DNA from: Cheiracanthium punctorium
Taxonomy: Eukaryota; Arthropoda; Arachnida; Araneae; Cheiracanthiidae
Length of the DNA stretch: 64,000 nt
NCBI GenBank assembly: GCA_038373885.1
Contig: JAWZYV010000158.1
Coordinates: 72,001-136,000 of the forward strand
Direction of reading: 5' to 3'
The notes under the pieces are model-generated. The model had not been told where the DNA came from. It worked only from the letters and a program-made list of their open reading frames with translations, and did not search any database. Shown here in pieces: positions 1 to 9,969 of the stretch. Position numbers and translations under genes: made by a program. The number at the start of each line of letters is the position of its first letter. Position 1 is the stretch's first letter.

Positions 1-117
1 TTTTCAGTTTTGTTTATTTGGACTATTAACACTCACTTTTGTTCTCTCTTTTCTTCCTTCCTTCTTCGTGTGCTTTTTCTTGCTTATTTCTTTACTGTTT
101 TTGTGTTTTCTGTATAG

Positions 118-2420
118 ATTCATCTTTGTTTAACCGTTTTTCCCCGTTTACGATTGAAACGTTCTCGTTTCTTGAATCATTTAGGTTATCTTGTTCGATG
201 CAAACGCAGTAATGTCATTCCTAAGTTCATTGACATTAAGTGCAATGTTCACGGTTCTTCTCGTGTTGATAAGGCTCTGAATAGGTCTAAGCGGGCGATT
301 TTACGGGCTTTTATTCAGGATGTTTGTTATAAAGTTTCGATTCTTGAATCTGATCTTTATGATCTCCATTTGCTTTTGAGTAAGTCTTACCCTGTGTTTG
401 CTAACTGGGAAAAACGGAATTTCGCTTATGTTGAACAACGTTCTATTTCTCACAGAGCTACTTTGGATAAGAAATTCCAAGCTCTTCTTCCGGTTAGGTC
501 TTCCCTCGGTTCTGTTAGTCCTCTTGTTCAGGACACTGTTGTTAATTTGTCTTCCCATGTTTTAACTGATTCTCAGAGAGATGCTCTTAGTTTAGGTTTG
601 AATTTTTCTCGTGTTAGTAACGTTTTGGTTTCCAAACTTATTGCTCCTATGGAAAACTCCTTTAAAAATAGTAAACTCTCTTCTAACAAACTTGATACTT
701 TGCGACATCTTATTGCTAATACTATCTCTTCAAATAATATGCATGCCAAATCTAACCTTTCTCGTTCTCAAAAAACTGCTCTCAAAGAACTTAATTCTAA
801 CCCTAATTTACTCATTACTAAAGCTGATAAAGGTGGCCAGACTGTTTCACTTGATAAATCTTCTTATGTTGATTGTATTAATAACATGCTAACCACTGGT
901 CCATACACTAAATTAAATTCTGATCCTACTAACAGTCACCTTTCTGAAATTAAACACACTGTGAAGTCCTCTGTAATCTTAAATGCTCAAACTAAACGTT
1001 ATGTTATTCCTTCTATTGCTAACTGTGCTCGTTTCTATGCCCTTCCTAAAATTCATAAACCTTCTCTTGCCATTCGCCCGATTGTTTCTAACATTGGTAC
1101 TGCATCTTATAACCTTGCACGTTTCCTCTCGCATACTCTTTCACCTTTGACTGCTAGTAATACCCACACTGTTAAAAACTCTTATGATTTCGTTAACAAA
1201 GTTAAACTTCTTTCTCCTACTAATTGTAAAATGCTTTCTCTTGATGTTAAATCTTTATTCACTAATGTTCCTATCCAAGGTGCGATTGACTGTTTGGAAA
1301 AGCGTTTACGCGAGTTTCATTATTCTTCTATTGAGATTAAAGAGTTTATAGCTTTAGTAAGCATTTGTATTAAACAAACTGCTTCCATTTTTAATGGCTC
1401 TTTCTATAAACAAACCGAGGGTCTTGCTATGGGTAATTCTCTCTCACCTCCCTTATGTGATATTTATATGCATTATTTTGAAGAGAAGCTCTTCAAGGTC
1501 TTTAATTTTCCGTGCTGGGTCAGATATGTTGACGATACTTTCGTTCTAGTGGATTCCAATTGTGATATTTCTAATTTACTTTTGATCGTTAATTCTGTTG
1601 ATCCGTGTATCCAATTTACTCTAGAAGAGGAGTGCAACAATTCTTTACCTTTTTTGGAAGTTCTTGTTTCTAGGAATCCTGACGGTTTCTCTACTTCTGT
1701 TTTCCCACAAGCCCTTTTCTATATCTTTACCTCCTCATGCCCTATCTAATCATCCTTACCAGCAAAAACTTTCTGCTTTTTACACTTATGTGTTTCGTAC
1801 TATCAAAATTTGCTCTGATTCTTCTTCTGTTAATAATGAAATTAGTTACTTAAAATCCTTAGCTGTTTCTCGTGGTTTTAGCCCCTCTATTATTGATAAA
1901 GCTGTTTCTAAATTTAATAAGCCTAATACTTCTACTAATACTATTAATTTTCACAACGAATTAATTGTACTACCTTTCTTTTCACCTTTATGCTACAAAA
2001 TTTCTAAACTTCTCAAAAATTTCGGTTTCAAAGTCATTTTTAAACCTGTTAATAAACTTAAATTTTCTTCCCTTAAAGATCCTATTCCTACTGAGAACCG
2101 TTGGGGGTGTTTATTATATTCCTTGTGAATCTTGTGATTTGGGCTATATTGGTCAGACCAGAAGAGCTCTCAAATTTAGGCTCAAAGAGCATGAGAGATA
2201 TGTCTCTAAGCACGAACTTTCCAGATCTTCTATTGCCTCACATTGTTGGAATTCCAATCATCGATTTCAGTTTTCTAAGGCTAAGATTTTGTGCACTCCT
2301 CAGTCTTTGTCCCATCTGGATTTTTTGGAAGGTTTTTCCATTACCCAGCACTTAGATCGTCTTGTGAACGATGGTTCTTCCGTTCCTTTCGTTCATTCTG
2401 CTTGGAAGTTGCTGTTGTAA
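118..2420 (+). pseudogene. Penelope-like RT / GIY-YIG endonuclease polyprotein, two frameshifts
   Basis: The frame is open from 118 (stop at 115-117). The first segment runs to 1749 and contains the N-terminal DKG motif (LLITKADKGG, near base 820), the palm motif KIHKPSLAIRPIVS, RT motif A (LSLDVKSLFTN), motif B (GLAMGNSLSPP) and motif C (YVDD, near base 1527), the order typical of PLEs. The frame then shifts by one base near the CCC at 1704-1706 into a second segment to about 2103, and again by one base in the G run 2103-2107 into the GIY-YIG domain: VYYIPCESC, then YIGQT, then RLKEHERY and a late FLEGFS with the expected acidic residue. The CX2C pair and downstream His residues fit the zinc-finger-like insert known in PLE endonucleases. 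Stop at 2418-2420. Both lesions are single extra bases in homopolymers, so sequencing or assembly error is possible. No ATG opens the frame before the DKG region, so the true start is unknown. Confidence 0.88.
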
Positions 2421-2860
2421 GGTTCTTTTCACTTTCTTCGTCTACCCCCCCCCTTTTTTTCTTTTTTCCCTGTTTCTTTAATGTGTATGTACATGTGTTA
2501 CTGTCTTTCTTTTTCGTTTTTATTAAAAAAAAAATAATAATATTATATATATATATTTATTGTGCTGTCCTGTTCGTGGTTATTTAAAAAAAAAATAAAG
2601 TGTGCTATTTGTTTTTTGTTTGTTTGTTCTGTTTTCTCTTTTTTGTGTGTGTGTTTGTACTTGTGTGTTCCCTTTTTTATTATTTTTCTTTATTCCTTTT
2701 TTATTTCTGTATTTTTTGTGCTTCTTTCCTTTCCTTTTTATCCCCCTTTTTTAATTTTTTTTTCTCTCCCTCTCCGTGGTTTTGTTCGACTTTTCTTTGC
2801 CCCTTGTGGCAACATCTTGCTTGTTTTTCTCTTTTCAGTTCCCTGTGTTCTTTACGACGT

Positions 2861-2919
2861 AGGGCTTGGACTGAAGAAGTTCAAAACAATTTTTGAACGA
2901 AACGCGTATCCTCTTTCCT
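2861..2919 (+). ncRNA. Hammerhead-ribozyme-like motif of the PLE
   Basis: The conserved core box CTGAAGA lies at 2871-2877 and GAAAC at 2899-2903. Between them an 8-bp stem II (2879-2886 with 2891-2898) closes a 4-base loop. A minimal stem III (AC with GT, 2902-2903 with 2906-2907) is followed by the T-A at 2907-2908 where cleavage would fall. Stem I is formed by GGA/TCC (2868-2870 with 2909-2911), an internal loop and AGGG/TCCT (2861-2864 with 2916-2919). This is a type I hammerhead layout, and such ribozymes are known from PLE terminal repeats. One extra A at 2878 sits between the core and stem II, so activity is uncertain. Confidence 0.6.
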
Positions 2920-2949
2920 TTTACTTCTTATGTGTGTTTTTTACAAAGT

Positions 2950-3660
2950 TTTTTAATTACTTTGTAGCCACCGATATTTGAGGATTGACAGATGGAATCA
3001 GAAATTTTTAGATAACTTGAGAAAATTTTGAATTTCCCAACCGTATTTTCTTCCCCCAACTCCTAAGTGAAATGCCGATCGGGCTTCTTCTCGCTTGAGT
3101 CAGCAAAAACAAAACATATAAGAGGCGCCTTTTTGGGTTACTCGGCTGTTCGGCTCGCGCAAATGAAAACAAAGAAAAGGGCAGTAGCTGTATTTCGATC
3201 TGAAAGAATAGAATATTTGAAAAAAGCATTTTAATAAACTACATTTGTGGGAAAGATCGGATTTCATAGACAGTTTTTGTGAAAGGGCCGTTTTCAATCG
3301 AACCTATTTTTATGATGGGATTATTGTACTCCATCGTAACCGTTTTAATAAACGTATTATCGTGATGGGCCGCAAATGGTATGTAGGAAATAAAAAGTGC
3401 TGGCTGTTGACTAATAATAATAAAAATGTAAAAGCAGGAGGGTGCAGAAAGAAGAGAAATAGGGCCGCCCGGACCTAAAAAGACGACAAAAGGGCCGCCG
3501 GGCGCTAAAAAGATAACAAAAAGGCCGCCGGGTGCTGCTCCCTGCCAAATTAATGTAGAGTCAACACTATAGAAATGAAAAAGGGCAGGGTGCATATTAC
3601 AGAAAAAGGGCAGTGTTTGGGAAAAGGGCATATCATATCACACAAAAAGGGCAACTTTTG
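2950..3660 (-). repeat. Dispersed repeat R1, copy 1 (minus orientation)
   Basis: This stretch reads as the reverse complement of 39,040-39,760 and of parts of 19,620-22,150. Shared landmarks are a segment ending in ATATTTGAGGATTGACAGAT, a GCTGACT-containing block near 3,100, a TTTCGATCTGAAAGAATAG block near 3,190, and repeated AAAAGGGC motifs at 3,480-3,650. No coding potential is seen. The class of the repeat is unknown to me. Confidence 0.75.
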
Positions 3661-4679
3661 TAATTATTGTCTACAAACACATAAGGGTAGCTTTTATAAA
3701 CATACTTTTATGTCCGAAAATGTTTTCTTAAAATCAATTTTTTAAGCAAATGATTAAACAAATTTTGAAACCAAATTTTTTCACTCAATGAAATCTACAC
3801 TTTTACAAAAATTGTGTAAAGCGGCCATTATGCTTTATTTCAACAACAACAAAACAAATAAAGCATAAAAAAATTAAATTTTATAATCGTAAAATAATGG
3901 GAATCCGGTTTTGCCTACAAATTTTTAATAATTATGCCAATTTTCGGACCCTAAAATGACCGAAAACATTCCGTTTTAGATTCAAATTTTATGGTATTCA
4001 GCATCACTGCAACTTTTCTCTCTGTATATATGTTAGTCTGTAACTAGTAGAGGGGAAACGGGACACTTGCCCAGGCATAGTGCTGTTACTTCAAAATTGA
4101 AATGGAAAGAAGGAAGTGCCAAAACAAAGGTTTGTCCCGAGCAACTTGACCTCTAGTTGCAGCATTATATGCATAACATTTGGAAATATTCTGTAATAAG
4201 AATGCCAGTTTAGCTAAGACGTGTCCGAGGAAAAAATAAATTGCAAGTGTGCGACATAATAAAAAAAAAAGAGGGGGGGGGGACGATAATATTTCCTATC
4301 GTGGGCGGCGGCAAAGGATTTTCTAAACCGGTAAGAAGTCTTAATAATTATTGTTGTGTAATATTCGTAATTACATAATTATAAAATAACTCCCGACCCT
4401 TCAGGAATCTGAAAGAACTTGACCCTCTTGCACAAATTTTTAATTTCCCAATCGATGAATTCAAAATAGTCTCAATGGCTCTGTGCATTTTCGCACTGTC
4501 CATTGGGCTTTTGCAGAGCGCTAAAGCTTAAAATTCCCATTTTTGGTTAGTAGCCACTGGCCGGTAGACTCATAAACTTTAATGGCCAGTTGTTTTAGGC
4601 ACACAGTTGATGATGGTGGTCGATTCTAATGTCTCCCTTAGATAGAGGTACACTTGTAGTTGGTTACTTATTTACAAAG
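3661..4679. other. Non-coding AT-rich stretch
   Basis: No gene is supported. There is a short GAGGGGAAACGGGACA block near 4,050, which resembles transposon ends seen elsewhere in the window (compare 34,918), and an A run followed by a G run at 4,261-4,282. Confidence 0.5.
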
Positions 4680-5132
4680 ATATATTATGAAATTCCAAAT
4701 CCTCTACTTCTGCATTGCTGGGAGAGAGAGTAAGGATTATTTTTATCATCTGGGTGATTACTTGCATATTGTTAAAACTATCGGTCTGTAGTTTGTTAAG
4801 CAATGCAGTAAGTGAGATTCCTTGCTTAAATTTTTCAAACATTATGGTCCGCAGCTGCCGCCACTCAGAAAGTGCTCTTTCTTTCTAAAGCTTAAAAAAT
4901 GTACAGAATTCTGCAAGTTCTTTTTCTCTATACTCATTTAACTCCTCAGAAAAAGATGGAAAGAAAGCTGTATCTAAAATGTCAGCAGTGCGAACACATA
5001 TCGACTTTCCTGGCCCATCTTCACCAAAGAAATGTCTCATTATATTTGCACTAGCACTTTTGCATGCTTCATGACAAGGAGACACAGGGTCTGTTACATT
5101 GCTTGTGTACTTACGTGCACAAGACTTCTGAG
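4680..5132 (-). pseudogene. hAT-type transposase C-terminal fragment
   Basis: Minus-strand translation gives a continuous protein-like stretch (about 5,115 to 4,680) with one in-frame stop near 4,888. It reads through KSCARKYTSNVTDP, then FFPSFSEELNEY, then LSEWRQLRTIM, and ends with an IILTLSPSNAEVE stretch that resembles the start of the hAT dimerisation region of the zinc-finger-protein-like hAT group. The region after that motif has been lost. The upstream side is cut by a small hAT MITE at 5,133-5,309, and the frame seems to resume for a few codons beyond it. Only the tail of the gene is present. The family call rests on motif resemblance. Confidence 0.55.
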
Positions 5133-5309
5133 CAGGGGCGTAGTGAGAAATTTTCATGGGGGGGGGGGAGGGGTTACGACTACTGCAACTCACGTATAGG
5201 CATACATGTGTGTGATAAGGGAGTCAATATACATTTTGTATGGCAAAAAATCCTCATGGGGGGGTTATGACCCCCCTAACCCCCCCCCCCCCTTGGCTAC
5301 GCCCCTGTT
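5133..5309. mobile_element. Small hAT-type MITE with G/C tracts
   Basis: Ends read AGGGGCGTAG and CTACGCCCCT (inverted), and the element is flanked by TTCTGAGC at 5,126-5,133 and again at 5,310-5,317. The interior holds long G and C runs and no coding sequence. It has inserted into the hAT transposase fragment. The same family occurs at 14,239-14,404 and, carrying a Tc1 insertion, at about 24,800-26,345. Confidence 0.75.
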
Positions 5310-5844
5310 TTCTGAGCATTTGGTTGTGGAGAGGGGGGGGGTAAGATTACAAAGGAAGAGAAAAGATTTTAAATATAAAATACCCAGAAGTCTTAAGTAA
5401 CAAAGTCTTTTTATTGAGAAAATTATTTTACTTTTATTTTGATGTTCAGTTTTGCAAAGTTCATTCATACTTGCCAACATTCAAAGAACAAAATCCAGGA
5501 GATTTTTAGGATATATACATGCTTTTTTAAGATTTAATTCTGAAATTACTTAGTGTAAGGTAAAACTATTATGAAAACTCCATAATATATACTTGCTAAC
5601 AGTCCTAGACAGGAAACAGGAAATTTTGGTTAAAAAAAATCAGAGAATCAGATTTTTTAAAAAAATAAGTAAAAAAATATGCCCCCCCCCCTCCGGGAGG
5701 CCGATCATCATTTCTAAACATTTTTTGTATAATTTTATATTTTTATTTACTCCTATTTTATTTTGATTACTTAAAAAAAGAAAAAGAAAACTTAATTGCA
5801 TGGCATGCAGTTGGTAATAATTTATTTCCCTCAAATCATGCAAG
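5310..5844. other. Non-coding stretch
   Basis: AT-rich sequence with G and C runs at 5,331-5,341 and 5,681-5,692. No gene or clear repeat boundary is seen. Confidence 0.4.
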
Positions 5845-5846
5845 TA

Positions 5847-6637
5847 CATTGGAAACCCGATCTATCGTTCCCGCATTATCATTTTATTTCTGTGGTCCCT
5901 GCACAAACTGTATTCAAATAACGTTAACAAAACCTGCATGTATCGTTGTCAAAAATTCGCTTTTCCGTGTTCATCGTTGTAAAATGTTTCTTCTGGCAGA
6001 AATGAAATTGATGATGAAGTGGATCAATATGGCTTACAAATCTAATAACTTCCTGGTATGATATCTTGGGCTGATGATGGTATAGGTGAAGAGTTCTTAC
6101 ATCTAGTAGGGATGAGTATGGTGTGAAATGTAGTGATTATATTTCCATTGATTTAGAAGTAGCAACGTGCGGTGTCCTAAGATTGAAAGAAATGTGACTC
6201 AAGAAATGAAAATAATCGCGAAGAGGCTGAGAATAATATTCATGCCCATGAGACCGAGCCAACACTAGTGCCTAGTTTATCCTACGCAATAACGGTATTT
6301 GAAATTGTATGACTTTTATATACAAACATGAATACACATTAAAAGACAAAAATATGTAAATTTGAAAATTTTGTTTAATTAAAAGAGTAAGAGAAAACCC
6401 AGTATAAAATTACTGATTTTTTAAAAATAAATATGACTTAATTCCTATACAGAACTTCAATTTGTTTCTTTTACAGTTTGGTAACAAATTTAGTATTTTT
6501 GATATACTGTATACATTGTGTGTATTCATAAATACTGTTTTCTTCATATTTTGACTTTAACCCGCATTCGTCGTTTTCCCGCATGCATAGTTTTTTACTA
6601 CGCACCCCTTGAAAAACGATAGATCGAGGTTCTACTG
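5847..6637. mobile_element. pogo/Tigger-type non-autonomous element
   Basis: Terminal inverted repeats of about 23 bp (5,847-5,869 and 6,615-6,637, roughly four mismatches) share the block GATCTATCGTT, and a TA lies on each side (5,845-5,846 and 6,638-6,639). The CAGT(A/G)GAACC-type terminus and TA duplication are typical of pogo/Tigger elements. The 791-bp interior shows no transposase. Confidence 0.7.
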
Positions 6638-7233
6638 TATTTCTGTTTCTGCTCCATGTATGCTTGTTGAAATAATGTTTTTTTTTTTTTCTTGAGTATC
6701 TCTCTGGTAACATCAATAAATTGTTAATGAAGATTGCAAACAGAGCATATTTTGTTCTCCTCCTTCCACTGCCCTTCCTCTATTAATCAGCAGGTGATAA
6801 ACGCATTCCTCTCAGCTGCGCTCGGTTTGTTGTTTTTTCTCCACTCCCTTTTGATTGGCACTTGTTAAGGTTTTTTTTTTCTTTTTTTAAACATTAGGAC
6901 GATTAGTAATACTATCGATATCGTCTTGCAGTTAGAAATTTGCATTCCATTCTAAGTTTTGGCCAGCTGTGCGGTCTCTGTACCAGTTAATCCATATTTT
7001 TTTCTAGTTTTACTGCTCATATTGCTACTTTTGTTTGCTTTAGCTTTTAATGATACGAAAGATTTTTTTCTTCTGGCCGGAAGAGCGGAAGCATATGAAA
7101 ATTTGCCGGACTCTAAGGAGAAAAGGAGTAAGTGCTCCATGGACTGCAAGGTTTAGAGGGTTCAGTTTGTTCGTAGGGAAGGGGGGGGAGACACAGTTAA
7201 CACACAGTAGAATTTGTCCATGGGGGATAAAAC

Positions 7234-7324
7234 GGTGCGATCTGTTGATGAATTTTGCAGGTGCCGTATATGTGATTTGTTGATTGATTTTGCAGTTGCT
7301 ATGTGCGATTTCTTGACGGATTTT
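7234..7324 (+). repeat. Three-unit imperfect tandem repeat
   Basis: Three successive units of roughly 27-35 bp share TGTTGATGAATTTTGCAG-like wording: 7,234-7,260, 7,261-7,295 and 7,296-7,324. Spacing and sequence are imperfect. Confidence 0.55.
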
Positions 7325-8670
7325 TCTAGCCTGACGATTCTGTCAGAATTCCGTAAATCGCCAGTGTTTTAAGTTTAATCGCCACCTGGCGACTGGGAAT
7401 TTTAAGCTTTACTGAGTGCGTAGTACAGTAAAAATGAACATCCCAGGGGCGCGTGCCCGTGCAGTCGACGAGACTTGCATTTTCGCAATCGTCGACGATT
7501 TCATATTTTTTGGAGGGGCTGCAAAATAGACACAAATTTTGTATTGACAGTTCCCACCCCTATCTCCGCCTAAAATAGCCCTATAGAATAATCATGAATT
7601 GGTCATCAATTTGGCCCCGATGCCTACCCGAAATTCGATATTTTCAAGTAGTATTTCCTGACTGCTGCACACCCTGTCAATGAATCAATTTTTTCCTATT
7701 CTTTTTAGTACATCGACAAGGAGGAGTGTGTGTAGGGGGGGGGGGTTCATCCCACACTTCCGGAATTGCCCTTGTCTTGAACTTTCTGTGCAGCCAGCCT
7801 TAAGTTTGGATGAATATCTTTCGAAAATCTGAAACAATAAACAATAACCAAGTGGCGTTTATTAATTACTTATAGCATTTATAAAACACGTAAAGAGCCA
7901 TTTACAGTAGGAAATAATTTATTGTTATGACTACTCTTCTGGATGACAGATTGTTTCTCTAATGAGATATTTTATGACCTGAAGCTACAGGGAACAGTTT
8001 TAACCCTCTCCTCAGGTCGGGAAGGAGAAGGGCGACTGAGCAGATGCCCCCCCCCCCCTCCTCCTCCCTCACATCATTGATAAGAGAATAAACAAATCAA
8101 CTTCCTTGTTGTTGTTGGAGAGAGGCTTTTTTGGGGTGTAGCCAGGACCACGTGGCCCGGTCTAGCCGAGCGCCAGCAATGGTAACGAGAATCAAAGAAA
8201 AGGGGAAACAAGGAGGGGTGGAGAAAAGGAGAGTGGCATTTTGATTGGAAAAAAAAAAAAAAAAAAAGAGGGCAGAATTTTATCAAGCAAAAGGGCAAGG
8301 AGGGTGGCATTTTACTGGAAAAAGGGCACCAGGACAGGCCGCTCCCCTGAAACGCTCTAGAGTGATACGGATCAGTTTATTTTAGAGAAGAAGTAGAAGT
8401 CTCCTCGGTTATTTTACAAGTAGAATGGGGATTTTCTCCAAATAAACAGGTTTCGGTGTTTTGGCGGGGATGAGAATCGGTATGTTAGAGGCAGGCAGGA
8501 GTAAGCAGATTTTAGGATTTGCGGTTTTCGCTATCATCAGCTTTTGGTATTTTTTTAAAGCTCAGACAAAGGGGAGTCAAAGCATATTATTATGAATTGT
8601 AATGTGTCTTAGCTAACAATACATTATAAATTGAAATATTTTATGGTTGATTCATGTAAGAGTTTTGGTA

Positions 8671-8890
8671 TTAATAATCTATACGAATCATTTCAATTTA
8701 AATTTATAAAATACATGATCAATAAAAAAAAAACTGTAATATTTTTGGTTTTAATAGTTTTAATAATCTATACGTATCATTTCGTTTAATTTTATAAAAT
8801 AAATGATAAATCATAAAAAAAAGTTTCAATTTAAGATTTTTTTTCTTAATAATCTCTCTGGATCATTTACTTAACTTTATATACATGAAA
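8671..8890 (+). repeat. Imperfect tandem repeat, about 95-bp units
   Basis: The phrase TTAATAATCTATACG followed by ATCATTTC and an AT-rich tail recurs near 8,671, 8,765 and, more divergent, 8,847. The units are separated by A or T runs. Confidence 0.55.
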
Positions 8891-9909
8891 TGTACGCAAG
8901 TCTGGGTTATGTGTGGTATAGGTATCTAAGAGGGGAGAAGGTCAAGATGCCCCCCCCCCCTCCCCCCTCCCCGAAATTTTGATTTTTGTTACTAGAATGA
9001 TATAGTCTTTGCGAAAAATTTTGCCTTTTGTACTGCTTTGGAACCCTCTCCCCCCTCCTGCCCGAAATTTTGATCCCCTCGAAAATGTTTTTTGGATACG
9101 CGCCTGCGGATAGGTTTGTAGGCTTACGAAAAAGCAGTTTCCGCTTCCATTTTCTCTCTCTCTCTCTCTCTCTTTTTTTTTTAAATTTCGAAATGAGCTT
9201 GCAAATATTGTTCGCTATTAAAGATTTTTTTAAATTTTATGAAAGAATTAATATTTTCCGAGTATGATGAATGAAAAATTAGTAACAAGATTTTTTAAAC
9301 TGAAACGATTAAAATAAAAATAAAGGCACTTTAAAGAACACTTCTAATTAAAAGGAGCTTAAAAATAAAATACTTTTCTTTTCCGATTCCCGGGAACATT
9401 AAATTTTTGAGATTTAAAATAAAAGTGTAGGGAGTCTATACATAGATATAAAATACTATGGGCTCCCCCATACTTTCATTTTTCATCAGAAATTTTTCAA
9501 TGTTGTCGAGTTTTAGAAAAGAAAATTATTTTATTTTTAGTTAGTAATGTAAGTCAGTACTGAATGGGCAAGTGAGGAAAGGCTGAATGAAATTTATAAA
9601 GTCTCAAATAATTTCACTAAGTTCCTTCACTAAGGCTTCATCTGGTTATCTAGAAAAATTCATAAAATGGAAACTGACGCATTTTACATATGAAAAAATC
9701 TGGAAGAAAGAATAACGGGAAAGCGAAAATTGAAACAATTGACTCTTTTTGATTTTATTGTATTGCTTGTTTTTACTACCTTTTTTTAAAGGTATCTTAA
9801 AATAATTTTTCGGGAATAAAATAAGGTAATGGTAATAAAAGTAAGATCTTTAAACATGCCAATATATCGAGAAATATATTCACAGTCCTAAGAATATAAA
9901 GTGCAAAGA

Positions 9910-9969
9910 GTTTGTGTTGGTGTTGGTATTGCAGTATTACTGCCAATTATCTGTACGTTAGATCTAGGC
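9910..9969 (-). repeat. SINE family A, 3' tail fragment (left of a transposon insertion)
   Basis: The tail half of a minus-strand tRNA-derived SINE. It begins with degenerate TTG repeats (the SINE tail read in reverse) and resembles 17,586-17,640. It continues at 12,587 after the inserted element 9,970-12,586. Confidence 0.65.

Larger units (their letters stand above)
1..2950 (+). mobile_element. Penelope-like retroelement (PLE)
   Basis: A retroelement of the Penelope class, which copies itself with a reverse transcriptase related to telomerase and cuts DNA with a GIY-YIG endonuclease. It holds one coding unit (118-2420), a T-rich 3' region (2421-2850) and a hammerhead-like motif (2861-2919). 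The right limit is set near 2950 because sequence from there on matches another dispersed repeat (R1). The left end is not resolved: the 117 bases before the open frame are T-rich and show no copy of the 3' motif, so either the upstream terminal repeat lies outside the window or the element is 5' truncated. Confidence 0.85.
6640..9904. other. Non-coding, low-complexity region
   Basis: No supportable gene. It contains G/C homopolymer tracts (for example 7,735-7,745, 8,047-8,058 and 8,950-8,971), a (TC)n tract near 9,154-9,172, two local tandem repeats listed separately, and a GGATACGCGCCTG end near 9,095-9,108 that resembles the terminus of the G-tract hAT MITEs. Confidence 0.5.

Noticed and set aside
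2562..2981. Phe/Cys-rich open frame downstream of the Penelope element
   Set aside because: It is translation of T-rich 3' sequence and overlaps the ribozyme-like motif.
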